DNA of 64,000 bases from Ditylenchus dipsaci (lineage: Eukaryota; Nematoda; Chromadorea; Rhabditida; Anguinidae). Shown one piece after another: positions 32,551 to 63,754 of this stretch; the first letter of the stretch is position 1, and each line of letters opens with the position of its first letter. The notes below the pieces were generated by a model, which was not told the DNA's origin, did no database searches, and saw nothing but the letters and a program-made list of their open reading frames with translations. Location of the stretch: positions 1 through 64,000 of the forward strand of contig SADC01000475.1 of the NCBI GenBank assembly GCA_004194705.1, read 5' to 3'. A program made the position numbers and the translations under genes.

Positions 32551-34853
32551 CCGTATTTCCTCTAATAGAGCCACTGTGGCTTTATTTTTTGGATGTCCTC
32601 TGAAGGGTGGCTCTAATAGAGGGGGTGGCTCTAATAGGAGGGGTGGCTTTATATTTTGAATGCCTCATACAAGGGTAGTGACCATTAATTCGTGACTATC
32701 GGCATATTATACTTCAGACGCCTTACATCAAAATTTATTTCAGTATCAACAAAAGAAGTATCAAATCAAAGAAGTTGGAAACCATCAAAAGGCGTGAAAC
32801 TCAGGGTTCGGTGCATTCAATTCATCGGTCCAGTCCAATTCTAGAGATTCGTCACTCACATATCCATTTTCTTCATCCTCCTGTGCATCAGCTTCTTCAA
32901 CCACAGCTCCTGCCTGTCGAAGCGCATTGCGGGCCACCAAAAGCTCAAATTTTCCCGACGGAATCGGTCCGTGCTTCTTGAAGCAGTGAACATGATCATC
33001 CTCACTTCCATCATGGCAGATTGTGATTCCACAGTCTGGAAAAAAAGAGTCTTACATTGTATGAATAAAGACAAGAAAACAAACCTTTAAACGACTTGGC
33101 GATGGCTTCGGCTGGCAAAGAGTCCCACGCTTCCACGATCCATTGCAAGTAAACGTCCATTGCAGGGGCCTTCGGGTTTCCTCCACTTGTAAACTCCTTC
33201 TGCGCGTCGTTAGATATCCACCGGTCATAGCTCTTGCGGAAGTGCGCTTTGAAAGGTCCATTCCACGAGACGTCAGGAGCCTGAAGAAAAGTTTTAGCAA
33301 ATCAAAGAGAAAATTACAAACTTGGATAAACTTGGTGCATCCTCCTGGAACCACAGCTGTATGAAGATTGAACTCGCGCAGCTTTTTCTTCAAGTCGACA
33401 TTCTCCTTGTTTCTCCGGTTGACGAGATGGCAGCGAAATGAATCCCACACAAGCAGACGTTTTCCACCGAAGAGATAATGGCCGAAGACACGGTCCAAGT
33501 AGTCGAGAGTTAGCTCATCGTTCATCCACACTGTGCCTTTCCAACATAGTTCAAGCTTTGCCTTATATTTTTCTTGAGCTGCCGTCACATCCTTGCCTTT
33601 CTTTCGATCCATCAAAACAAACGGCTTGCATTTTTTGCCATCGGAACGTGCGGTTAGAATAACAGTTACTCGTTGCTTGTCGTGCCCAGTTGAAAGAACA
33701 GAAATCTGAGCAAGAACATTGTAGAAATACTTCCTTGGCACAATACCTGATAAAAAATACCTCCTTAGCGCCAACCTCATCAATGCATTTGCCTCCAGAT
33801 GGATCAAGGTATATTGCCGTTTCGTCCGCTGCAAAGATTTCCCGATAGCTGAAAGTAAAGACATGATAATTATTTCAAAATGTCTTCAAAATTTTACTTG
33901 TTTTTCTGGCGGATCTCGGAGATATAAAGCAGGAAATTGACAATCTTTTGCACGTAGTCGGCTGGTGTCTTCTGGCAAACGGTAGTTGGAACGCGCAGCC
34001 GAAAGTTGTTACGCGATAGGAACCTTTCCAACCATCCTTTGCTCGCCTAGAATGTGAAATTTTTCCTAAAACAATCCAAAAATCAGTTCAAAAATACCTT
34101 GAATACGCCGTCATCCTTCTCCGCATTGAAAGTCTTCTCGGCCTGTCGCTGTATGGAATCCCGAGAGACGCGGAGCTTTTTCGAACGCATTTCCCTGACC
34201 CAAAGCGCCAACTGCTCATCTAGATCCTTGTACGTTAGCTTTCGACCACCTCCTTGTAGCCTTTTCTTTGACTTACCGGCAGTAGAAGAATTTCTATAGT
34301 CAAATGTAAAAACAATAAAACAAAATTTAAAGCTTACATGATGTTATGCAGCTTCTGTTCTTGTCTGATCCAATCAATCACTGTAGAACGATCCACACCA
34401 AATTTCTTGCTTGTCGAATGATTTGAGCCGCCCACCGACTTGGCAAAGTTGACGACCTTTAGCTTGAACTCGGCGCTGTACGACTTGCGCGATTTGGCTT
34501 TGATGACTTCTTGCTCTTCTTCTGAATCACTATCGTAGTTAGCAATCAGATCCATGATGCTGAAAACGCAGGGTCAATACTTATCACACAGCAAAGATGG
34601 TCATGAAAAAAATAAAAAACTTAGATACCCTTAGATATCCAGATCAAAAAGCAGAATTTCCTTTTCGTTTCAAAATAACTTTGAATTCGAACAAAACGTT
34701 AAGAGTTTCTGACTTTTTCCCAAAAAACCAGTTTTTTTAAAAGGGGTGGCTCTATTAGAGGGGGTGGCTTTATTTTTGGATGTCCTTTGAAGGGTGGCTC
34801 TATTAGAGGGGGTGGCTCTAATAGGAGGGGTGGCTCTATTAGAGGAAATACGG
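32551..34853 (-). mobile_element. Autonomous pogo/Tigger-type transposon, apparently intact
   Basis: CCGTATTTCCTCTAATAGAG and its exact inverse form 24-bp perfect TIRs, flanked by TA (32549-32550 and 34854-34855). It encodes a complete-looking transposase on the minus strand. The empty site is visible in the paralogous repeat at 38711-38720 (GCTTAGATAGCTCAG). Confidence 0.95.
32785..34555 (-). CDS. pogo/Tigger-type DDE transposase (CENP-B-like)
   Basis: Start ATG at 34555, stop at 32785-32787. Domains in order: an acidic start (DSDSEEEQE), then a psq/CENP-B-type helix-turn-helix (SYSAEFKLKVVNFAK, GVDRSTVIDWIRQEQ) in 34555-34337. Next, a Tc5/CENP-B second DNA-binding domain (LDEQLALWVREMRSKK, GWLERFLSRNNFRLR) around 34270-33930. 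The DDE domain begins FAADETAIYLDP near 33840, continues LLVWDSFRCHL near 33455, and has APDVSWNGPFKAHF near 33280, giving three catalytic Asp. By hand count 42 residues separate the second and third. Introns of about 40-60 bp join in phase: GAG|GTATTT to CAG|ATTTCT near 33760, FIQ|APD near 33300, and SFK|D near 33060. The C-terminus has CGITICHDGSEDDHVHCFK and an acidic end. No frame break was found. Confidence 0.9.
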
Positions 34854-35231
34854 TAGCTCACAATTTCACCCAAAGCCGTCTAAAGCCAAAGAAGTTAGTT
34901 TTTGGGGGATTTGCTACAAGGGAATCCAAGTTATATGCATCAACACCTTCAAATTTAACCTCGAACTCTAACTCTAACTCAAGGTACATGAACACCCTCG
35001 AGTTAGAGGTAGAGTTCGAGTTAGAGTTAGGATCAGAGGTGTTCACGTAACCAAAATCCCGAACTCTAACTCGAACTCTAACTCTAGCAACGTGAACAAG
35101 CCATAACAGCTTTGACCCGCCCCTTTAAGACCTATTCACTCTTTTTATGGATTTAAAATTTGATAGATTCTTTAGTGGTGGCTTGGAAAAAATAGCGGTT
35201 TGTTTGGCACTTCTGTCGGCGACAGCATTGA

Positions 35232-36116
35232 TTATTTAAAGCAACCTTGATCTAACTGGTCATTGTGTTTGACAGCAAAGAGTATGATAGTAAGCAGTAG
35301 ACAGAGAGTGGTTAGACTAGATAGTCCAGGCTGCAACCTCAGCAGTAGTTTGCTGCAAGCACACAACGAGGTGAGAATACAGCCAAGACTAGCAAGCCCG
35401 GTTGCAAGGGCTATTAACATGCACACCAGCACTACATTCTCCCAGGTTGCATGGCCCTAAAATAGGATATTACATACAGTAAGCACACAGCAGATTAATA
35501 CTGTACCTTTAGACAGGAGCCAACATCTCTGGAGCGACATACGAAAATACCCGAGCGACCGGTGTCTAATTGGTTAACTGGTTGATTGGATTCTCTCCAT
35601 TCTGCAATCAACCAAAAATAAGCTTGAAATTTGAGTTTATTGGAGGACTAAATTGTACTTTTGTAGATAATTGCTTTTATAACAATTTCAATTTTATTTA
35701 ATATGAGTGCTTATGTATGGGTCTGAGTAGGGTCATTGTACTCTCAGTCTACCAGGTCGTCCAATAAGTTCGCCATCCAACCCATTTTAGGTCCTAACTC
35801 TTTGGTGGGTTGCAGAAAGATCTTTTATATAAATCACGAATGCTATTTTGTGATGGGTTTCATTAAATGATGTTGAATAATTTAGTGAAACCCATCACTT
35901 TTTGCAACCCACCAAAGAGTAAGGACCTAAAATGGGTTGGATTGCGAACTTATTGGACGACCTGTTAAAGTTCGTGGATTTGCACAAAAAGTATTCTTTT
36001 TATAGAAATAGTGCAAAATAAACTAGACCTGGAGTGAACATAGAACCAGTAGTCAGCACAACAGCAAAAAACATAAAAGCTCCATAGATCAGTTGACCCG
36101 CAAAAGATAGGCACAT
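35232..36116 (-). CDS. Claudin/PMP22-like tetraspan membrane protein
   Basis: Three exons on the minus strand: 36116-36029 (starts ATG, first helix, IYGAFMFFAVVLTTGSMF), 35601-35507 and 35456-35232. Exon 2 encodes the extracellular loop with a W early and SGIFVCRSRDVGSC, resembling the claudin-superfamily W-(x)-GLW-x-x-C-(x)-C pattern. Exon 3 has two further helices (VLVCMLIALATGLASLGCI, LTTLCLLLTIILFAV) and a stop at 35232-35234. All junction phases fit. A fourth helix, usual for claudins, is absent; either the last exon continues by a donor near 35250 into an unseen exon, or the protein is short. Such proteins sit in the plasma membrane at cell contacts. Family assignment is by pattern only. 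Confidence 0.7.
35752..35965. mobile_element. Tc1/mariner-like MITE (CAGGTCGTCCAATAAG)
   Basis: The halves are inverted over about 100 bp (CAGGTCGTCCAATAAGTTCG to the inverse near 35945), with TA on each side. No coding capacity. It lies in the first intron of the claudin-like gene's upstream side (35602-36028). Confidence 0.75.
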
Positions 36117-36411
36117 TGTACTACTGCGGAGTTATGATATTTAGTGATACCGAAAAAACTAAAAATGTCTAATAAAATAGGCAATAAGAATAGGAAAGTA
36201 AGCAGACTAGGTGAAATTAGTAGTGACGAATCATTTTTAGATGTGTGATACAGCTGCAGCTCTTTAGCTCAATATTTCTCAAAATTTGAAAGCGTTTATA
36301 ATTTTGTATAGACAAATAAATAACCAAAAATATAGTGATATGTATCATAGCAAAACAATTTGAATTTTTTTTATAAAAAACCAAGGCTGGCCAAAGAATA
36401 TTTGGTAACAC

Positions 36412-37302
36412 TATAGAATCCCACCCCCCCCCCCCCCCAGCTAGCGAAAAATTTACTTTTCCTGAAGGGGAAAGGATCCGTCCATTTTGATTCTCGTGCT
36501 CTGAATAGGCACGGAAACACTTTGGTTTCCGAAAAATCGAAAAAAAAATTTTCGATTTGCCTTGGTCCCCCAAGGTAAAAAATTAGGAAAATTCAAAAAA
36601 AAATTTTTTTTTGAATTCCCGCCAAAACATTTTTTAAGGGATTTAGGGCTGTATTGGGAGGGGAAGGGAATAGAAGGGCCACCTTCATGGCAAAATTATA
36701 AAAAAGTGAATTCTGGACTATTTCGGATGTCCTGCCATGTTTTTCAACTGGGCCGTGGCAAAAAGAGACTCTATATGCATTTTATGGTCAAGAGTACTTC
36801 TCGGAATCATGTCTAAGGTAAGTGAGTGCGCGCATCTCTAACTCTCAAGCCCCCTGCGCCCGCGAAGGGGGCACAGGGGGCTTGGAGTTGAGATGCGCAC
36901 ACCCACATACCTTAAACACAAATCACTCGAAAGTAACTCTGGATGCATGAAAAAGCATGCATACCAGAGTTTATTTATGCGGTAGGCCCCAGTATTCAAA
37001 ACTATGTTCAACATCTTCTTGTTAATGGGCTCTGTGAGATTAGTGGCCCTCTTTTGTCCCTTCCCCTCCCAATACAGCCCTAAATCCCTTAAAAAATGTT
37101 TTGGCGGGAATTCAAAAAAAATATTTTTTTGAATTTTCCTAAGTTTTTTACCTTGGGGACCAAGGCAAATCGAAAAATTTTTTTTCGATTTTTCGGAAAC
37201 CAAAATGTTTCCGTGCTTATTCAGAGCACGAGAATCAAAATGGGACGGGTCCTTTCCCCTTCAGGAAAAGTAAATTTTTCGCTAGCTGGGGGGGATTCTA
37301 TA
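36412..37302. repeat. Long foldback, shared-hairpin family copy 2
   Basis: Ends CTATAGAATCCCACCCC and GGGGGATTCTATAG. Arms contain TTTCCTGAAGGGGAAAGG, AAAATCGAAAAAAAA and GGGCTGTATTGGGAGGGG. The centre 36770-37025 is the conserved core with hairpin CCCCCTGCGCCC / GGGCACAGGGGG. Frames within it are mirror images. Confidence 0.85.
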
Positions 37303-37354
37303 GTATAGCCGAATATTTCTGGAGAGTATCCTTGAGCACTATCATGGTTGCTAA

Positions 37355-37615
37355 TAGGATCGCACCGTCCGGTTTTTTTAAGATCGGTCGGATTTTGAAC
37401 CCTGTTTTTTTTTCAAAGCCGGTTTCCGGTTCTTTTAAAAAATTTCGGTCGGTTCACCGAATCGTACCCGGTTTTTGGTTAATTTTTGACGTAAATAAAC
37501 CGTTATTTCGCTAAACCCAGTTTTCAGTTTTCCCGTTTTTTCGGAACCCGGTTTTCGGTTTCGGTTTATTGGCCGAAAAACCCGGTTTTCGGTTGACCGA
37601 CCGCGTGCGACCCTA
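37355..37615. mobile_element. TAGGATCGCAC hAT-type MITE, target duplication GTTGCTAA
   Basis: Ends TAGGATCGCACCGTCCGG and GACCGCGTGCGACCCTA are flanked by perfect GTTGCTAA (37347-37354 and 37616-37623). The interior has CCGGTTTTCGGTT repeats. Close to the TAGGGTTG group. Confidence 0.88.
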
Positions 37616-37623
37616 GTTGCTAA

Positions 37624-38090
37624 CTTATAAATTTAGACAATTTCTTTGTTACACATGTATTTATCGACGCTACTTGCATATACCCCCCCACCAAATCAAC
37701 TTTTTTTAAAAGTGTTTTGAAACACCCTATATCGACTCAAAATCGCCTCAGGAGTTCAAAAAAGACATTATTTTTGAGTTAGTCAACAAAAAATTGAGTT
37801 CCGAACACTTTTAAATTTCGACTGTTTTCCTGTTTTACCATGTTTTTCAACATGGGACTTGGCGAAAAGAGCCTCTAAATGCATTTGTGATCAAGAGTCT
37901 TGCTCGGAATCATGTCTAACAAGGGAACATATGGTAGTGACGATGCGATTCGGAAAGTCCCTATATACCATTCGATGGACAATCGAAAATGGTTATTTGA
38001 CATAAAGATGATTTTCTGCGGAAAAGTCGGTTTTGGGGGTGAAAATGCGTTTGAAAGTTGAGTAAAATTGTTCAGAATATATATTTGATA
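37624..38090. other. No gene; fragment of the shared-hairpin family
   Basis: Positions 37835-37925 (TTTTTCAACATGGG, TCGGAATCATGTCTAA) match the outer part of the shared core. The rest is unassigned AT-rich sequence. Confidence 0.4.
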
Positions 38091-38440
38091 ATATTTGATA
38101 ATTCGAGTTCGAATTCGTGTTCGAGTTCAGATTTTCGGCTACGTGAACACCTTTGATCTGAACTCGAGCTTCAAGTTGATCTCAAACTCGAAGGTGTTTA
38201 TGTATCTTACTTGATTCTCCTTTAGTAAATTCCCAAAAAACCAACTCTCATCGGCTTTCGACCATTTTGGGGTGAGATTCTGAGTGATCAAAGTTATGTA
38301 CATGAATATTTTCAAGTTCGATCTGAACTTAAACTCGTATTTGTGGCTACATGAGCACCCTTGATCTGAACTAGAACTCGAAGTCGAACTCAAACTTCAG
38401 CACGAACTCGAACTCAAAGTACGTGAACAATCCATAACTT
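38090..38440. mobile_element. Truncated TGGCTTGTTCACG-type element
   Basis: Arrays of AACTCGAACTCAAAC words and a right end GTACGTGAACAATCCAT match the 32148-35104 family with one mismatch. The left end is missing. Confidence 0.55.
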
Positions 38441-38567
38441 CCTGGCTTTCAAATTATATATAAATTTCCTGTGAATGGGGTAGGGTAAGATGCCGAAAAT
38501 GACCTTCGAAGATTTCTAGTCGTCCTAATCTTTTCAGCTTTTCAGTCCAAAAATATTCGATTAAGTC

Positions 38568-38795
38568 ATGGCTTGTTCACGTACATCGAGTTAGATTTCG
38601 CGTAAGAGGTGTTCATGTAATCAAAAACCTAAACTCTAACTCTAACTCGATGGTATTTACATACATCGAGTTAGATTTCGAGGTCGAACTTAAAAATGTT
38701 TATGTATATAGCTTAGATAGCTCAGAATCTCACCCCAGAGCGGTTAAAGGTTCCTAAAAATTAGTTTTTAAGGGATTTACTACAAAGGAATCCAA
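38568..38795. mobile_element. TGGCTTGTTCACG-type element copy with empty insertion sites
   Basis: Starts ATGGCTTGTTCACGTAC and follows the left part of 32148-35104 closely, but without the insertions at 32191 and 32551. It reads AGGTGTTCATGTAATC and GCTTAGATAGCTCAG straight through. The right end is lost. Confidence 0.85.
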
Positions 38796-39074
38796 TCCAG
38801 GGAGTTAAGCTTTCTAATAGCACAAAGTTTATTTAGTCAAAAATAAATTGTCAGTTAGTCAAAAAGTTCGAGAAAATGGGTTTTTTTTGTCAAAAAGTCA
38901 CTTTCTGAAAAGTCAATTTTTTCATAATTACCACTTTGATCCAACTCTAGCAATGATCACTGGTGCATAAACTACGTCATTCGGAAGCCCCTCATCTGGG
39001 TTTTTCAAATGCAATATAACACTAGAAAGAAAAAGATGAAAAGTGCACTAAACAATTTAAAGTTTGAAAGAATG

Positions 39075-39276
39075 TGTTGTGTCCTTGGTATAAATCGTCT
39101 GTTGCCCTACGACGATTTATACATATTGTTGTGGGAAAAAGTATATAAGGATCTGAACGTCTGTGTTCAGATCAGTCTTGTGTGGAATAAAGAATAAAGC
39201 TAGTTGTCTCTCTCTCTCGCTCCTCTCTCTCTTGCTGTGTTAAATCTCGCTCCTTCCCTTCCGCTAAGACTCAACA
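39075..39276 (+). mobile_element. Solo LTR, 202 bp, target duplication GAATG
   Basis: Begins TGTTG and ends CAACA, flanked by perfect GAATG (39070-39074 and 39277-39281). Inside are TATA-like GTATATAAGG (about 39147), AATAAAGAATAAAG (about 39186) and a CT-rich stretch, in the U3-R-U5 order expected of an LTR. No internal retroelement is present, so it is a recombined solo copy. The lineage cannot be told. Confidence 0.85.
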
Positions 39277-39429
39277 GAATGTCAAATTTCCGAGTGCTTA
39301 ACTTCGGAGGTCACTATCTCAAAACTGATTCAAGAAATCGTAAAATCGATGCGAGCCATCGTGTTCAGCGTATCGTAAATAGGGTATTGGTGTAATAATC
39401 TGAAATGCCGAAAATCGCTATATAACTCT

Positions 39430-40030
39430 TGGTACGGGTCCAGGTCATACCTACATCGACGCCAAAAACGCCGCCGGCGTTCATAAGCCAGAAGATTGCC
39501 GCCGCCGCCGCCGCCAGCGCCGGTGGCGTTCTATAGTGCCACATTTTTGTATGTTTTTTCCTTTTTGGCCGACTAAGAAGGTCAAACCCTTGTGATTGAT
39601 AGATATATCCAAAAACTAAGTGCTGAGCAGGATTGTTTAACCGCCGGCTACCCGGCGGAGCGCCGGGCTAAGCATAGGCGTCATAAGCGCCGGCGCTGAG
39701 CCTGGTGTCGGTGCTTGAATTTTCGTTGGCGCTGTTAACGCCAGGGGTTTTAAGGAGCCAGCGATTATTCCAAAAGACGGTGGTTTTTAGCTGATTTTTA
39801 CGATTTTTTTCTCTTAAATGACTCAAAAAGCATCCAAATGTCACAGTGTGACACAGTGACACAAAAAGCGTGCTCAATTTTTGTGTTAGAAATATAGCAA
39901 ATATAGAGCCGGCCTTATTTGGCGACGGCGCTAAGCCTGATGCCGGCGGAGCGCCTGCGCCTTAAGCGCCGGCGCTAACGTGGCGTCGGCGCCTATTTTG
40001 AAGCCGGCTGAGCGCCGCCATAACCTATCA
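39430..40030. repeat. GCGCCGGCGCT-rich element
   Basis: Dense in GCCGGCGCT, GCCGCCGCCGCC and inverted forms around an AT-rich middle, starting near CATACCTACATCGACGCC. It resembles the 40753 and 49577 elements but its ends are worn. Confidence 0.5.
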
Positions 40031-40752
40031 TTATTAACAGTTCATTCGCCTCATGTAATACATAAAATTTAAATTTTAGATGCAAATAAAAAAATAATTC
40101 GCAAAAACATTTTCCGAATTTTCGGCTGTCCTCCTCTAATTCAAAAACTCTAATTCGCCATTGTCATCAACGGCGATGGTCCTTTAAGAACCCTAATCGA
40201 TATATACAATTGAGCAGCTATTTGTATTAAGCCCAAAGAGGCCTCATAACAAAAAAAACAAAAAAAGCTCTAAAAGAACACAGATGGGTCCTCGCAGACC
40301 CGCCTGCCCTTTCATGGTTAGGCTAAATTTTTGGAGCTGGGTCTCATGAGGCCCGGCCAAATCGTGTCTCTTGTAGCATAGCAAATCTTCGATTAATTAT
40401 AACATTAAAGGGGCATGCTCGTGCCCGATACAATAATTCTTGTATTTCAAATTGTCGGATACCAAGCATGCCAGAGATTAAAAATTCGAATTTGAATGCA
40501 TTTTGAGTCTAACTTCACAGTTTTTCAATAATTAGCCTCGTGTTTTTCTGATTCACTCAAAGCATCTACCCAATTGACTATTTTGCTAGAGCCGTTGAAG
40601 TCGAAAGCTGTAGCTACCTTTTTTATTTATACTGTGTGGATAGTTTCCAAGTCAAGAACTTTGACATGAATTTGTGATAATTTAATATGCTGGCTCATGT
40701 TTTGCGGAAGTTTTTAAGGTGAATACAGAAGGCAGCGGACAACTTGTGTGAC

Positions 40753-41314
40753 CATAGTTGCACGGGCGCCGGCGCTGGCGCCTATTTCGAAAAACTCCGG
40801 CGCTCGTTTTTTCAGCAAATTTGACATTTTTTTCAATATTTTTTTTTTCAAAAAATTTTCGATCTTTTTTATTGATTTTCGCAAAAAATAACATGATTCA
40901 TTCCTTTTTGTACGAATATTTAAAAAAATATGAAATTTGAAAAATTTTAGCCATCAACTCCCACAATTATGCAGATACTTAACAAGCATATTACTGGTAT
41001 CTTAGGTTTACCCATTACTAACCTTGCTAGCTCATGACATACTGTTTATTTCGGTTATGTTTATTTTACCTCAATGCTAACAGATGTAAAAAAGAGTTTA
41101 ACATAATCATCATTATAAAAATTCAAACCAGTGTTAGTGTATAACGAGAAAAAGATTAATGAGTGATATTAACTATTGCCATTCTCTCTAATGATAAATT
41201 AAAAAATAAGTCTTTTTAGCAAAAGAAACATTTTCTTAGTTACTTATAAATTTTTTATCGGTGCTCGGCGCCTTTAAAAAGGACGGCGCCAGAAAAATTT
41301 TCCGTGCAACTATG
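40753..41314. mobile_element. GC-ended hAT-type MITE, target duplication TGTGTGAC
   Basis: CATAGTTGCACGGGCGCC and inverse TTTTCCGTGCA/ACTATG ends are flanked by perfect TGTGTGAC (40745-40752 and 41315-41322). The interior is AT-rich while both ends are GCGCC-rich. Confidence 0.9.
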
Positions 41315-41340
41315 TGTGTGACTAGAATTTTTTTGACGAA

Positions 41341-41410
41341 TGGCGCGGTGGATAAGCGCTAGTGTTTTAAGGCCCAAAATAGTTCTTAGGTTCGACCACA
41401 TTTGGTTGCA
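41341..41410 (+). repeat. tRNA-like segment, A-box and B-box
   Basis: GGCGCGGTGGATAAGCGCTAG resembles a tRNA 5' half, and AGGTTCGACC about 40 bp later resembles a B-box. No closing acceptor arm, so a tRNA-derived SINE or decayed tRNA. Confidence 0.35.
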
Positions 41411-42062
41411 CGCTAATTATTTTGGATTGTTTGACCAATATTTAGGAGTAATTCGATTTTTGACGCCAGATTTTAAATCAGTGACCCAAATTACCCCTGG
41501 ATATTCGACAAGCCAGCCAAAATAACTTGCCTATTATATCTTGCCTAGAATATTGTCGAAAATATATTTAGCGGTAAAAACCCCCCAACTCTAGTTTGGA
41601 GCCATCTATGAATTGGTTTTTACCAATAAATCATTGAAAACCCATTGAATTAACCCATTAAACATTGTTTTATATCCTAATTTCACAGTGCATCACAAAT
41701 AAAAACAAATGGTTTTTTTAATAAATAAATTTATTCATAATAAAAAAATTATAATAATTTAACAAATGAACAAATTGTCAAAAAGCAGCCGACTCAATAA
41801 CAGTAGCAACAAAGGCAAATGGCGTAAAAATAAAAATAATCAAACACACAGTGAATATATTGATCACATAACAACCGTCATCATCATCAGAATTGAAAAT
41901 TCATGAGGCATTTCAAAGTAATAATAGAATACAATAAACCCATTACAAATACACCATCCTATTTTATGCTGATTGAAATAAAAGAAAAATGTAGGAACCC
42001 AAAATTTTTAAGGAAATTACATGGGAGGCCAGAAAGAGGGTGGATACTAAGTGATGGACCAT

Positions 42063-62236
<20,174 letters not shown>

Positions 62237-62478
62237 CTACAACACAAAAACAGTTTTAAAAAATCGTTCCGTTGATTTTCAACAGCATTGGCTCTCCCCA
62301 TAATAGAATACCGATCTGATACTAATTTAGCCATTTCATGGGTGTCGAAGTTGACAGTCAAACACGTCGAAAGGCAAAATCGACATTCGCGTTCTGTCAC
62401 TGACCAATTTGAATGTGACCCTATTTGTCTGCTGTTTTTTTGAAACGACACTTTAAAAAGTTCGTTCCCGCCTAGGGT

Positions 62479-62685
62479 CAGAGGCGTAGCCAGAAAATCT
62501 GAGGGGGGGGAGGGTGGGCTGGTTGATGCTAAAGCCCCTCGAGAGGTCATTTTTCCTACACCGTTTTCGAGTTTTATAGTGTTTTTTAATTAACAATTTT
62601 TTTTCGAAAAATCTTACACGGGGAGGGAGGGGCTATAGCCCCCTCAGCCACACCCCCCCCCCCCCCCCCCTTGGCTACGCCCATG
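62479..62685. mobile_element. hAT-type MITE (CAGAGGCGTAGCCAG), target duplication CCTAGGGT
   Basis: Ends CAGAGGCGTAGCCAG and TTGGCTACGCCCATG are flanked by perfect CCTAGGGT (62471-62478 and 62686-62693). The inside has G and C runs. This terminus is of a widespread hAT style. Confidence 0.92.
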
Positions 62686-62693
62686 CCTAGGGT

Positions 62694-63350
62694 TCGACAC
62701 TTTTTTATTTCAAATTTAGAATTTTTTTTATGGTTTTTCCTCAATTTTTTTCATCAATCTGGTCCAAAAAGTTGCAAGGATTCCGTATTTGTTATTTCAT
62801 TTTTCGAAATTAGGATATATAAGCAGAGATATGAGGTCCATTAGCTACTAAAACATGTCAATTTTCATAAAACTACTAGGTTAATTTAAAAATTGACGCC
62901 GAATAGAAAAAACAAAGACAATATGGGAAAGCTGAGGAAAAATGCATACATTATGATCGGCCAGAAAATTTGTTGAACACGAAATTCGTGAGAAAAGACC
63001 ATTTGAAGTCGGGGGGTTTGACTCTGACAGACGTTAATTCCAACTTCTTTTGTTCAAACTTTTCAAATTTCTGATGCAATTCTGTAATGTTTTTTTCAAT
63101 CGATAAAGCAAGTCTTGGCCATCCAATGATGTGAAAATTTCATATATATGACACGCATAAGCATACGTTACACAAACATTCCCCTACTACTAAGGAGTGT
63201 CCGTCTGTCTGTGTGTCCGGACACATTGCGTTTGAAAATCATTTCTTCTCGAGACCAATATTATTTTTCGTAGTCATTTGGGGTATATAAGCAAATGAGT
63301 CAGTTATTTTATTCATTCTTTAGGTTTTGTGTTGTGTGGGTGGTCGTGTC
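62694..63350. other. Nothing assigned
   Basis: AT-rich sequence. The missing 5' exons of the fumarate reductase gene may lie here or beyond the window; none was recognised. Confidence 0.4.
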
Positions 63351-63359
63351 AGCTGTGGC

Positions 63360-63737
63360 TGAATCAATTGGTTGGATCAGTTCAGTTGTATTGATTTACT
63401 GGTTGAATTGGTCAGCTGGTTGAATCAATCCAATTGGTTGGATCAGTCCAGTTGTATTGATCCATCTGGTTGGATTGATTCAGATGTTGGATCAATTCAG
63501 TTGTGGATCAGTCCAGTTGTATTGATCCATCTGGTTGAATTGGTTCAGCTGGTTGAATCGATTTAGTTGGGGGATCAGTCCGTTTATTGATCCATCTTGG
63601 TTGAATTGGTTCAGCTGGTTGAATCAATCCAATTGGTTGGATCAGTCCAGTTTTATTGATCCATCTGGTTGGATTGATTCAGATGTTGGATCAATTCAGT
63701 TGGGTGGATCAGTCCAGTTGTATTGATCCATCTGGTT
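63360..63737. repeat. Minisatellite of CAGTTGGTTGGATCA-type units
   Basis: Units such as GGTTGGATCAGTCCAGTTG and TTGATCCATCTGGTTG recur in a higher-order pattern of about 180 bp. The open frames across it come from the repeat. Confidence 0.85.
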
Positions 63738-63754
63738 NNNNNNNNNNNNNNNNN
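63738..63754. other. Assembly gap (17 N)
   Basis: A run of 17 N directly follows the minisatellite, so the array length is unknown. Confidence 0.99.

Larger units (their letters stand above)
32148..35104. mobile_element. TGGCTTGTTCACG-ended element hosting two later insertions
   Basis: Ends ATGGCTTGTTCAAG and CGTGAACAAGCCAT, with GAACTCTAACTCTAACTC subterminal arrays at both ends (32165-32520 and 34960-35100). TAA flanks the TGGCTTG...CAAGCCA ends, which would suit a Harbinger-type target, but this is tentative. It contains a TAGGGTTG MITE (32191-32444) and the pogo element (32551-34853). Confidence 0.75.
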
